A stretch of 64,000 nt of DNA from AC-56 sp963702195 (GTDB lineage: Bacteria; Actinomycetota; Thermoleophilia; Solirubrobacterales; 70-9): assembly GCA_963702195.1 (NCBI GenBank), contig OY969725.1, forward strand, positions 1,054,001 through 1,118,000, given 5' to 3'. A program made the translations under genes and the position numbers. This document shows, piece by piece, positions 23,160-31,529 of this stretch (position 1 is its first letter; each line of letters opens with the position of its first letter). Below the pieces are notes generated by a model. It was given only the letters and a program-made list of their open reading frames with translations, was not told the DNA's origin and made no database searches.

Positions 23160-24758
23160 TCAGCAGTGGCGTGACCGGAGCCTCACCCAGTGATGCCCGC
23201 TCGCGTGGCGCGGCATCTTGAACTTTCTGCACGTCTTCCCACCAATCCACTTCTCCTTGTCACGTGAGCTGAACCGGCCGACCACCTTCCACCTGCCCGG
23301 CTCGAAGCGCCGCCGCACGAACATCTTGTCGTCGTGCCGATCGCGGTCGCGAACCCGCAGGCGCAGGCGATGGCCATGGTGGACGCCGACGAGGCGGACC
23401 CGGCCGCGCGCGTGCTTGCCGCTGGAGGCATCGGAGACGTAGCCGTGGACCCGGATCCTGAGCTTGGCCTTGCGGCGCTTGGCCTCGAGCCTCGCGATCC
23501 GGGGGGTGACCGTCTGGGGACCTGCGCTACCGCCGCCCGGCGGCACCGGCGGGGGCATCCCGGGACAGGCCATGAGCGGCTTGTCGGGCGGTGGCTTGGA
23601 GAGTTGGCCGCGCATGAGCCTCACCGCGCGCGAGTAGGCGTGCGCCGAGGGGTACGGCCTGGCCGTCTCCGGGCTGGCGATCCCGTACCAGTCCTCCGGG
23701 TTCTTCGGGTTCCGCTCGGCGCTGGTCCACGCCTGCGGCAGCATCCCCATCACGTTGCAGTTCGTCCGCGGGAAGTTCACGGCGGCCGCCGCGTAGGCCT
23801 TCGATCGCTTGGCCTCCGAGATGGTCTCGCTGCCCCCCTCGGTCGGCCAGCCGATCTCGTTGACGAGCATCGGCGTCCGGTTCGGGATCCCCCCCCGGCG
23901 GAGCTGGTCCCGGAACCAGACGAGCCGGTCGAGCTGCTTCGCCGCGCCGGTCGCGGGATAGATATGGACCGCGGCCCCGCTCGCCTTGCGCACAAGGCCC
24001 GGCTGGCGGGCGGTCACGCGGCCCAGGAAGTCGGAGATGCCCACGTAGTGCCTGTTGTCCTTCGCCGGGGGAGCGACTCCGCCGGTCAACACCTGCCCGT
24101 GCGGGTCGACCGACCGGATGGCGTCGGCCGCGATCATGAACATGTCCGCGTAGCGCTCCGGCTGCGGGTTCGGGCACCAGCCGCCACGGAGGTTCGGCTC
24201 GTTCCAGATCTCGTAGCGCTTGATCGGCTCCGCCGGGATGTCCGGATGCGCCCTCCAGAACGTCCCGTCCCTCCCGTAGCGCGCGGCGATCGCCTTCGCG
24301 AGGAATGCGTAGGGCGCGATGTCGAGCGGCGCCCAGCTCGACGAGCGGTTGCAGTTGATCGCCCCGACGATGCCCGTGTCGGCGTCCCAGCGCGGCGTCT
24401 GGGTGATGTTGGCCTCGGCGCGCATCCTGTGCCGGGCCAGGCCCTTGATCTCGCCGTCCAGTGCGTCCCACCGGTACTCGTGACGGCCGCCTGCCGGTGG
24501 CAGCGGTTCGATGCGGGGCCAGGCGAAGCCGACCCTGATGTCGTGGATCCCGAGCTTCGCGATCTTCGACAGGTGCTTCGAGCGCTCCGACGGCGGCAGC
24601 TGCCGAAGCTGCTGGAAGTTGATGCCGTAGTAGCCCGCCCCCACCCAGCCTCGCGAGGCGTGTGCGGCGGGCGCCAAAGCTGCCGCCAGGAGCGCCACGA
24701 GCGCGACGGCGGGCCAACGCCTCCGGCGACGGATGGACGTCCCGATGAACGATCCCAC
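23160..24758 (-). CDS. Secreted clan GH-A-like glycoside hydrolase with a basic C-terminal domain
   Basis: 532 aa. Signal peptide: RRRRRWPAVALVALLAAALA then PAAHAS. A TIM-barrel domain follows (YGINFQQLRQLPPSERSKHL ... IHDIRVGFAWPRIEP). Acid/base Glu sits in RYEIWNEPNLRGGW (clan A N-E-P) and the nucleophile Glu in PMLVNEIGWPTEGG. This is the GH5/GH39-like layout seen in uncharacterised actinobacterial secreted proteins. The last 110 residues are a strongly basic beta domain (RLEAKRRKAKLRIRVHGYVS ... HHWVRLRSRHC) that could hold the enzyme to an anionic surface polymer. GTG 24758 directly precedes the signal; a second paralogous basic-tail role is inference only. Confidence 0.82.
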   Translation of the reverse strand: MGSFIGTSIRRRRRWPAVALVALLAAALAPAAHASRGWVGAGYYGINFQQLRQLPPSERSKHLSKIAKLGIHDIRVGFAWPRIEPLPPAGGRHEYRWDALDGEIKGLARHRMRAEANITQTPRWDADTGIVGAINCNRSSSWAPLDIAPYAFLAKAIAARYGRDGTFWRAHPDIPAEPIKRYEIWNEPNLRGGWCPNPQPERYADMFMIAADAIRSVDPHGQVLTGGVAPPAKDNRHYVGISDFLGRVTARQPGLVRKASGAAVHIYPATGAAKQLDRLVWFRDQLRRGGIPNRTPMLVNEIGWPTEGGSETISEAKRSKAYAAAAVNFPRTNCNVMGMLPQAWTSAERNPKNPEDWYGIASPETARPYPSAHAYSRAVRLMRGQLSKPPPDKPLMACPGMPPPVPPGGGSAGPQTVTPRIARLEAKRRKAKLRIRVHGYVSDASSGKHARGRVRLVGVHHGHRLRLRVRDRDRHDDKMFVRRRFEPGRWKVVGRFSSRDKEKWIGGKTCRKFKMPRHASGHHWVRLRSRHC

Positions 24759-24842
24759 GGCGCGCGCACGGTAGAGAGCGCCGGTCCCGCTTGTCAACCC
24801 ACAACCCGGCGGCGAGGCACGCTCGAGGCCGTCCATACAATC

Positions 24843-25781
24843 GTGCACGTGGCCGACTCGGTGATCAGCGTGCGCGGCCTGCGCAAGTCCTACGGCAGGC
24901 TCGAGGCGGTGCGGGGCATCGACCTCGAGGTCGCCGGCCGCGAGATCTTCGCCTTCCTGGGCCCGAACGGCGCCGGCAAGACGACCACCGTCGAGGTGCT
25001 CGAGGGCTACCGGGAGCGCAGCGCGGGCGACGTCACCGTCCTTGGCGTCGATCCGGCCAGCGCCGACCACGAGTGGCGCCAGCGCATCGGGATCGTGCTC
25101 CAGGAGAGCCGCATGCACCCGGAGCTCACCGTGCGCGAGTCGATCGAGCTCTTCGCCGGCTACTACCACGCGCCGCGCGGGGTGGACGAGACCGTCGAGC
25201 TCGTCGGGCTCACCGAGAAGGCCGACGAGCGGGTCGCGCGACTCTCGGGTGGACAGCAGCGGCGGCTCGACGTCGGGCTCGCGCTGATCGGCGACCCGGA
25301 GCTGCTGTTCCTCGACGAGCCGACCACGGGGTTCGACCCCTCCGCCAGGCGCCACGCGTGGGAGGTGATCGCGAGCCTTCGCGAGCTCGGAAAGACGATC
25401 TTCCTGACGACCCACTACATGGAGGAGGCGCAGGAGCTCGCGGATCGCGTGGCGATCATCTCGGGCGGAAGGATCGTCGCCGAGGGTCCGCCCGAGGAGC
25501 TGACGCACCGCGACCAGCGAGCGGCCGTGATCAGGTTTCGCCTCCCGAGGGGAGTGACGGCGGCCGAGCTACCGGGCGCCCTGGTGCCCGACTCCGACGG
25601 CACGGCCGCCACCGGGGAGGTTCGGATCCAGGCCGCCGACCCGGTGCGAGTGCTCCACGACCTGACCACCTGGGCCCTCGCCCGAAGTGTCCCGCTGACG
25701 GAGCTCGAGGTCCGACAGCCGAACCTCGAGGACGTGTATCTCGAGCTCACGGCCGACCCGCCGGAGGAGGTGCCGCAGTGA
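24843..25781 (+). CDS. ABC transporter ATP-binding protein (drug/lipid exporter type)
   Basis: 312 aa. Walker A LGPNGAGKTTTVEVLEGYRE (about residues 41-60), Q-loop IGIVLQESRMHPELTVRE, signature LSGGQQRRLDVGLALIGD, Walker B LLFLDEPTTGFD, and the switch His in FLTTHYMEEAQ. A C-terminal DUF4162-like extension of about 75 residues fits the DrrA/NatA subgroup. It energises the permease encoded next, which starts inside its stop (GTGA). GTG 24843 or GTG 24849 are equally possible starts. Exported substrate unknown. It occupies the place where yvcK and whiA stand in most actinobacteria. Confidence 0.94.
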   Translation: MHVADSVISVRGLRKSYGRLEAVRGIDLEVAGREIFAFLGPNGAGKTTTVEVLEGYRERSAGDVTVLGVDPASADHEWRQRIGIVLQESRMHPELTVRESIELFAGYYHAPRGVDETVELVGLTEKADERVARLSGGQQRRLDVGLALIGDPELLFLDEPTTGFDPSARRHAWEVIASLRELGKTIFLTTHYMEEAQELADRVAIISGGRIVAEGPPEELTHRDQRAAVIRFRLPRGVTAAELPGALVPDSDGTAATGEVRIQAADPVRVLHDLTTWALARSVPLTELEVRQPNLEDVYLELTADPPEEVPQ

Positions 25782-26557
25782 GCGGCGCCGCGCTCGCCCT
25801 CCACCAATTTCGCTTCGACCAGAAGACGTTCTGGCGGAACCCGGCGTCGGTGTTCTTCACGGTCGCCTTCCCGGTGATGTTCCTGGTCATCTTCGACCTG
25901 GTGTTCGGGAACGGGAACCGAATCCACCTTCAGGGGGTGGGGGTGAGCGTCAGCACCTACTACGTCCCGGCGATCATCACGCTCGCGGTCATCTCCGCCA
26001 CCTTCCAGAACCTGGCGATGAGCGTCACCATCGACCGCGAGTTCGGGATTCTCAAGCGCGGCCGGGGAACGCCGCTTCCGGACTGGGTCTTCTTCGCGGG
26101 CCGGATCGGCAACTCGCTCGTCGTCTCCCTCGTGATGCTGGTGCTGCTGGCCGCGATCGGTCGGATCGCCTACGGGGTCGCCATCCCGTGGGACCACCTT
26201 CCCGCCGTCCTCGTGACGCTGGCCGTCGGCGCCTTCACGTTCTGCTGCCTCGGTCTCGCGCTCACCGGCTTCATCCCGTCGCAGAGCGCCGCCGCGCCGA
26301 TCACCAACATCGCGATCTTCCCCCTCTACTTCCTCTCCGGAGTCTTCATTCCCGAGAGCGAGATCCCGACCGGCGTCCTCCACGTCGCCGACGTCTTTCC
26401 GGTGCGCCACTTCTTCGACGCCTTCTTCGCCGCGTGGGTCAGCGGGACGGGCAGCGCTGGCTTCCAATGGCTCGACCTCGCGGTCGTGGCCGCATGGGGG
26501 ATCGCGGGGTTCCTGGTGGCATTGCGCGCCTTCAAGTGGACGCCGCAGGCGGCATGA
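25778..26557 (+). CDS. ABC-2 type transporter permease
   Basis: 259 aa with six predicted membrane helices: SVFFTVAFPVMFLVIFDLVF; YYVPAIITLAVISATF; VVSLVMLVLLAAIGRIAYG; LVTLAVGAFTFCCLGLALTG; ITNIAIFPLYFLSGVFIP; LAVVAAWGIAGFLVALRAF. The P-L-Y-F-L-S-G-V-F motif before helix 6 is characteristic of ABC2 membrane domains. It pairs with the ATPase by GTGA overlap to form an exporter of DrrAB type. Two half-permeases would dimerise. Confidence 0.93.
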   Translation: MSGAALALHQFRFDQKTFWRNPASVFFTVAFPVMFLVIFDLVFGNGNRIHLQGVGVSVSTYYVPAIITLAVISATFQNLAMSVTIDREFGILKRGRGTPLPDWVFFAGRIGNSLVVSLVMLVLLAAIGRIAYGVAIPWDHLPAVLVTLAVGAFTFCCLGLALTGFIPSQSAAAPITNIAIFPLYFLSGVFIPESEIPTGVLHVADVFPVRHFFDAFFAAWVSGTGSAGFQWLDLAVVAAWGIAGFLVALRAFKWTPQAA

Positions 26558-26568
26558 GTCGGCTCTGT

Positions 26569-26624
26569 CGCCGGCCGGTACCCGGTCGACCTCGCGTCCG
26601 GTACCTCCATCGGCCCGGCCGGCG
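26569..26624. promoter_or_regulatory. Inverted repeat between the ABC permease and gap
   Basis: A perfect 10-bp stem, CGCCGGCCGG (26569-26578) with CCGGCCGGCG (26615-26624), loop 36 nt. It follows the permease stop by 11 nt and precedes gap, so it may terminate the ABC operon. TATGTT at 26644-26649 beyond it is a possible -10 box for gap. Confidence 0.4.
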
Positions 26625-26692
26625 GTCGCCGGGTCCTCCCCAGTATGTTCAGGGTGGTCGAGCCGAGACGCGATAAGGAGGAACGACGGCAG

Positions 26693-27730
26693 ATGTCACC
26701 AGTGAGAGTCGGGATCAATGGATTCGGCCGGATCGGGCGCAACCTGTACCGCGCCGCGTACGAGGCGGGCAGCGACCTCGAGTTCGTCGCCATCAACGAC
26801 ATCGCCGACGTGGGCACTCTGGCTCACCTGCTCAAGTACGACTCGATGTACGGGCGCTTCGGAGGCAGCGTCGAGGTGCGCGACGCGGGGATCGCGGTCG
26901 ACGGCAGCGAAATCAAGGTCCTGGCCGAGCGGGATCCGGCGAGCCTGCCGTGGGGGGACCTCGGCGTGGAGGTAGTGATCGAGTCGACGGGCCTGTTCAC
27001 GAAGCGTGAGGGCGCGGCCAAGCATCTCGAGGCAGGCGCGAAGAAGGTGATCATCTCGGCCCCGGCGACCGATCCGGACGTGACCGTGGCGCTCGGCGTG
27101 AACTTCGACGACGCCTACGACCCCGAGCAGCACCACATCATCTCCAACGCGTCCTGCACCACGAACTGCCTGGCGCCGGTCGCGAAGGTCCTGAACGACA
27201 CGGTGGGCATCGAGCGCGGGCTCATGACCACCATCCACGCCTACACGGCCGATCAGCGCCTGCAGGACATGCCGCACAAGGACCTGCGGCGCGCACGGGC
27301 CGCCGCCCTCAACCTCATCCCCACCACGACCGGCGCCGCCAAGGCGGTCGGGCTCGTGCTGCCGGAGCTCCAGGGAAAGCTCAACGGGATGGCGGTCCGG
27401 GCGCCGGTGGCCACCGGCTCCGTGGTGGACCTGGTGTTCGAGGCGTCCAGCGACACGACCCCCGAGGACCTGAACGCCGCCGTCAAGGAGGCGGCCGCCG
27501 GCCCGCTGGCCGGCATCCTCTTCTACACCGAGGACCCCATCGTCTCCACGGACATCGTCAAGGACCCCCATTCGTCGATCTTCGACTCCGAGCAGACGAT
27601 GGTCACCGACGGCCGGCTGGTCAAGGTCATCGCCTGGTACGACAACGAATGGGGCTACTCGAACCGCTGCGTCGAGCTGGCCGCCAAGGTGCTCGAGCCG
27701 AAGGCGGCGCTCGCGGCCGCGGACGGCTGA
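26693..27730 (+). CDS. gap: Glyceraldehyde-3-phosphate dehydrogenase
   Basis: 345 aa, type I. GINGFGRIGRNLYRA at residues 7-21 binds NAD; the catalytic Cys155 sits in SNASCTTNC; the catalytic His is in the segment TTIHAYTADQRLQD; substrate-binding residues are in the RARAAALNLIPTTTGAAKAV region and WYDNEWGYSNR closes the protein. It converts G3P to 1,3-bisphosphoglycerate in glycolysis. ATG 26693 is chosen since AAGGAGG (26675-26681) is correctly spaced; an upstream in-frame ATG adds 16 unrelated residues. First gene of gap-pgk-tpiA-gpmI. Confidence 0.98.
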   Translation: MSPVRVGINGFGRIGRNLYRAAYEAGSDLEFVAINDIADVGTLAHLLKYDSMYGRFGGSVEVRDAGIAVDGSEIKVLAERDPASLPWGDLGVEVVIESTGLFTKREGAAKHLEAGAKKVIISAPATDPDVTVALGVNFDDAYDPEQHHIISNASCTTNCLAPVAKVLNDTVGIERGLMTTIHAYTADQRLQDMPHKDLRRARAAALNLIPTTTGAAKAVGLVLPELQGKLNGMAVRAPVATGSVVDLVFEASSDTTPEDLNAAVKEAAAGPLAGILFYTEDPIVSTDIVKDPHSSIFDSEQTMVTDGRLVKVIAWYDNEWGYSNRCVELAAKVLEPKAALAAADG

Positions 27731-27767
27731 TCGCGGCCGTCGCCCGCCGTCACGGCCACGCGGTGAG

Positions 27768-28970
27768 TTGAGCTTCACGAAGGCAAGCGTCCGCGACGCG
27801 GAGGTCGATGGGCGCCGCGTCCTGGTGCGTGTGGACTTCAACGTGCCGCTCGCCGACGGGCGGGTCACCGACGACTCGCGGATCCGGGCGGCGCTTGGAA
27901 CGATCGAGCTCCTGCGCGAGCGGGGAGCCGGGCTCGTCCTCGTCTCGCATCTGGGACGGCCGGACGGGCCGGATCCCGACCTCTCCCTCGCTCCGGTCGC
28001 GGAGCGGCTCACCGAGCTGATCGGCGCGGATGTGCGGATGGCCCCCGGCCTCGTCGGGCCGCAGGTTGAGGCACTGGTCGAAGAGCTCCGGCCCGGCGAC
28101 GTGCTGATGCTCGAGAACAGCCGTTTCGAGCCGGGCGAGAAGAGCAACGACCCGGAGCTCGCACGCGGGCTCGCGAAGCTCGCCGACGTCTACGTGGACG
28201 ACGCGTTCGGTGCGGCCCACCGGTCCCATGCCACCACCGAAGGGGTCGCGCATCTCCTCCCCGCGTACGCCGGGCTCCTGCTCGAGCGGGAGATCAGGGA
28301 GCTCGATGCGATCCGGGAACACCCGGCCCGTCCGATGCGGCTGGTGCTCGGCGGCGCGAAGGTGAAGGACAAGATCGGAGTCGTCAGCCACTTCCTGGAC
28401 GTCGCCGACCGGATCATGATCGGCGGTGCGATGGCGTTCAGCTTCTTCAAGCGGCAGGGCATTCCGGTGGGCAACTCGCTGGTGGACGACGACTCGGTGG
28501 AGGCGGCCGGGGACATCCTCGCCAGCGCCGCAGAGTCGCGCTGCGACCTCGTCCTCCCGGTCGACCTCGTCCTCGGCCGCGAGTTCTCGGCCGAGACCGA
28601 GCGGCGCGAGCTCGATGGGATCGAGGTCCCCGACGGCTGGATGGGCCTGGACGTCGGCGAGCGGACGGCGACCGCCTACGCCGATTCGATCGCCACTGCC
28701 GGAACGGTGTTCTGGAACGGGCCCATGGGGGCCTTCGAGCTCGAGCCGTTCGCCGCGGGCACCCGAGCCATCGCCGAGGCGATCGCCGCGGCTGCGGGCA
28801 CGACGGTGGCTGGCGGCGGCGATTCGGTCGCCGCCCTCGACAGGTTTGGGCTCACCGATCGAGTGGACTGGGTCTCCACCGGCGGCGGTGCTTCGCTCGA
28901 GCTCCTCGAGGGGTCCGAGCTGCCGGGGGTCGAAGCGCTGCTCGACGCCGAGGCAGTCGGCAGCCAATAG
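27768..28970 (+). CDS. pgk: Phosphoglycerate kinase
   Basis: 400 aa. RVLVRVDFNVPLADGRVTDD at residues 17-36 is the 3-PG-binding signature; SHLGRPDG and ENSRFEPGEKSNDPELA follow; the C-terminal nucleotide lobe has VLGGAKVKDKIGVVSHFLD, FWNGPMGAFELEPFAAG and AGGGDSVAALDRFG. It makes ATP from 1,3-BPG. The start is TTG 27768: GTG 27764 reads straight into a stop, and no other start precedes the conserved SFTKASVRDAEV leader. It lies 37 bp after gap. Confidence 0.98.
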   Translation: MSFTKASVRDAEVDGRRVLVRVDFNVPLADGRVTDDSRIRAALGTIELLRERGAGLVLVSHLGRPDGPDPDLSLAPVAERLTELIGADVRMAPGLVGPQVEALVEELRPGDVLMLENSRFEPGEKSNDPELARGLAKLADVYVDDAFGAAHRSHATTEGVAHLLPAYAGLLLEREIRELDAIREHPARPMRLVLGGAKVKDKIGVVSHFLDVADRIMIGGAMAFSFFKRQGIPVGNSLVDDDSVEAAGDILASAAESRCDLVLPVDLVLGREFSAETERRELDGIEVPDGWMGLDVGERTATAYADSIATAGTVFWNGPMGAFELEPFAAGTRAIAEAIAAAAGTTVAGGGDSVAALDRFGLTDRVDWVSTGGGASLELLEGSELPGVEALLDAEAVGSQ

Positions 28971-28986
28971 GCTCGGGCGCGAGCTG

Positions 28987-29748
28987 ATGTCCTCCCGCAA
29001 GCCGATCTGCGCGGCCAACTGGAAGATGCACAAGACGCGCCCGGAGGCCGCGGCGTTCGTCGACTCGTTCCTGCCGCTGGCCGCGGACCTGCTCGACTCG
29101 GTGCAGATCCTGATCTCCCCGCCGTATACGGCCCTCGCGCTCACCGTGGAGCGCTGCGCGACCACGACGATCCGCGTCGCCGCCCAGAACATGCACTTCG
29201 AGCACGAGGGGGCGTACACCGGCGAGGTCTCGGCGGGGATGCTGGCCGAGCTGGACGTCGACGGGGTCATCCTCGGGCACTCCGAGCGCCGCCAGATGTT
29301 CGGTGAGACCGACGACGCCCTGGCGCGCAAGGTCCCGGCGGCCTTGGCGGCCGGGCTCGAGCCGATGCTGTGCGTAGGAGAGACGCTCGGTCAGCATGAG
29401 GCGGGCGAGACAGAGGCGGTGCTGAGGCATCAGGTCGAGACCGACCTGGCGGAGGTGCCGGACGGCGAGCTCCGGGTCCTGGTGATCGCGTATGAGCCGG
29501 TGTGGGCGATCGGGACGGGGCGCAACGCCACACCCGAGCAGGCGGCCGAGGCGATCGCGTTCATTCGCTCGCTCGTCGCCGGCCGCGACGAGGCGGCGGG
29601 CGCGGCGGTCCGGATCCTGTATGGCGGCTCGGTGAAGCCGGGCAACGCGGCGGAGGTGCTCGCCTCCGACGAGATCGACGGAGCGCTCGTCGGCGGCGCG
29701 AGCCTGGACCCGGACGACTTCGCCGCCGTCGTGGCGGCGTGCCGGTGA
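28987..29748 (+). CDS. tpiA: Triosephosphate isomerase
   Basis: 253 aa. Catalytic residues are all present: K13 in AANWKMHK, H98 in ILGHSERR and E170 in AYEPVWAIGTG. Phosphate-gripping loops are AIGTGRNATPEQA and LYGGSVKPGNA, with VGGASLDPDDFA at the end. It interconverts DHAP and G3P. It starts 16 bp after pgk and its stop overlaps the gpmI start (GTGA). In many actinobacteria secG follows tpiA; here gpmI does. Confidence 0.98.
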   Translation: MSSRKPICAANWKMHKTRPEAAAFVDSFLPLAADLLDSVQILISPPYTALALTVERCATTTIRVAAQNMHFEHEGAYTGEVSAGMLAELDVDGVILGHSERRQMFGETDDALARKVPAALAAGLEPMLCVGETLGQHEAGETEAVLRHQVETDLAEVPDGELRVLVIAYEPVWAIGTGRNATPEQAAEAIAFIRSLVAGRDEAAGAAVRILYGGSVKPGNAAEVLASDEIDGALVGGASLDPDDFAAVVAACR

Positions 29749-31280
29749 CGCTGCCCGGCGGGCCGGCCGAGGTGCCGGTCCCATCGGTCGCCCTGGTCGT
29801 GCTCGACGGCTTCGGATTGGCGCCACCGGGACCGGGAAACGCGGTGAGTCAGGCCGACACGCCCGTCTTCGACGAGCTCTGGAGCCGGTTCCCGCACAGC
29901 ACACTCTCGGCCAGCGGCCGCGACGTCGGCCTGCCCGATGGTCAGATGGGGAACTCCGAGGTGGGGCACCTCAACCTGGGCGCAGGCGCCGTCGTCCGGC
30001 AGGACCTCACGCGCATCGACGACGCCGTCGCGGACGGCAGCTTCTTCGACAACCCCGTGCTGCGGGCCGCATGCGAGGCCGCGCGCAACGGCCCGCGGGG
30101 CCGGCTCCACCTGATGGGACTCGTTTCCGACGGCGGTGTCCACTCCGGGTGGGAGCACATCGAGGCGTGCATCGAGCTCGCGGCGCGCGAGGGTGTGACC
30201 GACCTCGTCGTCCACGCGTTCACCGACGGCCGCGACACGCCGCCCAGGGCCGGCGGCGGCTACCTCGCCGAGCTCGAGCGGTGGCTCAAGCACGCAGGGC
30301 GGATCGGCACCGTCTGTGGCCGCTACTACGCCATGGACCGCGACCGCCGGTGGGATCGAGTCCAGAGGGCCTATGACGCGCTCGTCCACGCCGATGGCCG
30401 CCACTCGCCGAACGCCGAGGTGGCCGTGACGGAGTCGTACGAGCGAGACGAGACGGACGAGTTCATCGAGCCGACCGTCATCGGCGACTACGACGGGATG
30501 GCCGACGGCGACGCGGTCCTCCACTTCAACTTCCGCCCCGACCGCGCCCGGGAGCTGACCAGGGCTTTGGGGGAGCCCGACTTCGACGAGTTCCCGCGCG
30601 GGGTCGTGCCCCGGATCGACCTCAGGACGCTGACCGAGTACCGGAAGGGCTGGGACTACCCGGTCGCGTTCCCGCCGCAGGTCCCCGAGGTGACGTTGGC
30701 CGAGGTGATCGCGACCGCCGGGGCTCACCAGCTGCATGTGGCGGAGACCGAGAAGTACGCCCACGTCACCTATTTCTTCAACGGCGGACGGGAGGACGAG
30801 TGGGAGGGGGAGGAACGCCGCCTCGTGCCGTCGGTTCGCGATGTTGCCACCTACGACGAGAAGCCCGAGATGAGCGCGCGGGCGGCCGCCGACGCCTTCC
30901 GCGAGCGGTGGAGCGACGACGGCTACCGGTTCGGAATCATCAACTTCGCCAACCCGGACATGGTCGGTCACACCGGCGACATCCCGGCCGCGGTGAGGGC
31001 GATCGAGACGGTGGACGGCTGCCTCGGCGACGTGATCGCGGCCGTCCACGAAACGGGCGGCGCGTGCATCGTCACCGCCGACCACGGCAACGCGGACAAC
31101 ATGCTGGAGCCCGACGGCTCGCCCAACACCGCCCACTCGACCAATCCGGTGCCGTTCATCGTGACCGTCGACGGCGTCTCCGTCGGTGACGGCCGCCTCG
31201 CCGACGTCGCCCCGACGGTGCTGAAGCTGCTGGGGATCGAGCAGCCGGAGGCGATGACGGGGCGCTCGCTGGTCGCGTAG
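29745..31280 (+). CDS. gpmI: 2,3-bisphosphoglycerate-independent phosphoglycerate mutase
   Basis: 511 aa, the usual iPGM length. An alkaline-phosphatase-superfamily enzyme with two manganese ions. The metal site begins with the Asp in LVVLDGFGLAPPG; the phospho-acceptor Ser71 lies in GQMGNSEVGHLN; VSDGGVHSG and HAFTDGRDTPP belong to the inserted transferase domain; the second metal cluster includes FANPDMVGHTGD and VTADHGNADNM. It interconverts 3- and 2-phosphoglycerate. GTG 29745 overlaps the tpiA stop, so four glycolytic steps are in one transcript. Confidence 0.98.
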   Translation: MTLPGGPAEVPVPSVALVVLDGFGLAPPGPGNAVSQADTPVFDELWSRFPHSTLSASGRDVGLPDGQMGNSEVGHLNLGAGAVVRQDLTRIDDAVADGSFFDNPVLRAACEAARNGPRGRLHLMGLVSDGGVHSGWEHIEACIELAAREGVTDLVVHAFTDGRDTPPRAGGGYLAELERWLKHAGRIGTVCGRYYAMDRDRRWDRVQRAYDALVHADGRHSPNAEVAVTESYERDETDEFIEPTVIGDYDGMADGDAVLHFNFRPDRARELTRALGEPDFDEFPRGVVPRIDLRTLTEYRKGWDYPVAFPPQVPEVTLAEVIATAGAHQLHVAETEKYAHVTYFFNGGREDEWEGEERRLVPSVRDVATYDEKPEMSARAAADAFRERWSDDGYRFGIINFANPDMVGHTGDIPAAVRAIETVDGCLGDVIAAVHETGGACIVTADHGNADNMLEPDGSPNTAHSTNPVPFIVTVDGVSVGDGRLADVAPTVLKLLGIEQPEAMTGRSLVA

Positions 31281-31292
31281 CGCGGGCGCGGA

Positions 31293-31409
31293 CGGCGGGA
31301 CGCTCGGCGTGCACCGAGCAAGGCCCTCCCCTTCCATGGGTCGGCGCTTCGCTGACCGTCGCAATCCCTGCTCCTCAGCCTTCCTCGGCCCACGCCGAGC
31401 ACCCCGCCG
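31293..31409. repeat. Long imperfect palindrome A behind gpmI
   Basis: Two 33-bp arms (31293-31325 and 31377-31409) match in about 28 positions when one is reverse-complemented; the core GCTCGGCGTG/CACGCCGAGC is exact. Within the loop GTCGGCG-CTT-CGCTGAC forms a further 7-bp hairpin. It starts 12 nt after the gpmI stop. It could be a terminator, a structured RNA or an intergenic repeat element. No coding frame is credible here. Confidence 0.6.
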
Positions 31410-31423
31410 CTCTGGCTGCTTCG

Positions 31424-31460
31424 AGTGAATCCGTTCCCGGAAACCGGGACTGGATTCACT
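31424..31460. repeat. Compact strong hairpin upstream of tgt
   Basis: AGTGAATCC (31424-31432) pairs with GGATTCACT (31452-31460) exactly, then after a two-base mismatch TCCCGG pairs with CCGGGA around an AAA loop. It follows palindrome A by 14 nt. Without a U-tract it could be a terminator, an RNA processing site or part of a repeat. Confidence 0.6.
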
Positions 31461-31516
31461 TGACCCGCCGGCCGCCCCTCATTGCCGCCGTTCGCCGGCG
31501 CTTTCGAGCCGGTCCG

Positions 31517-31522
31517 TAGGCT
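31517..31522 (+). promoter_or_regulatory. -10 box for leaderless tgt mRNA
   Basis: TAGGCT, then 7 nt, then the GTG start at 31530. The surrounding TAGGCTCCCGC is the same as in front of maoC (18258). No clear -35 is present. Confidence 0.45.
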
Positions 31523-31529
31523 CCCGCGC

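Noticed and set aside
23334..24842. Plus-strand extension of about 500 codons upstream of the ABC ATPase
   Set aside because: The ATPase fold starts at the GTG near 24843; the extension is the antisense of the secreted glycosidase-like gene.
27750..29330. 526-codon minus-strand frame over pgk and tpiA
   Set aside because: Antisense shadow of two enzymes with complete active sites.
29430..31364. 644-codon minus-strand frame over tpiA/gpmI
   Set aside because: Opposite strand of a gene with intact iPGM motifs; the translation has no recognisable fold.
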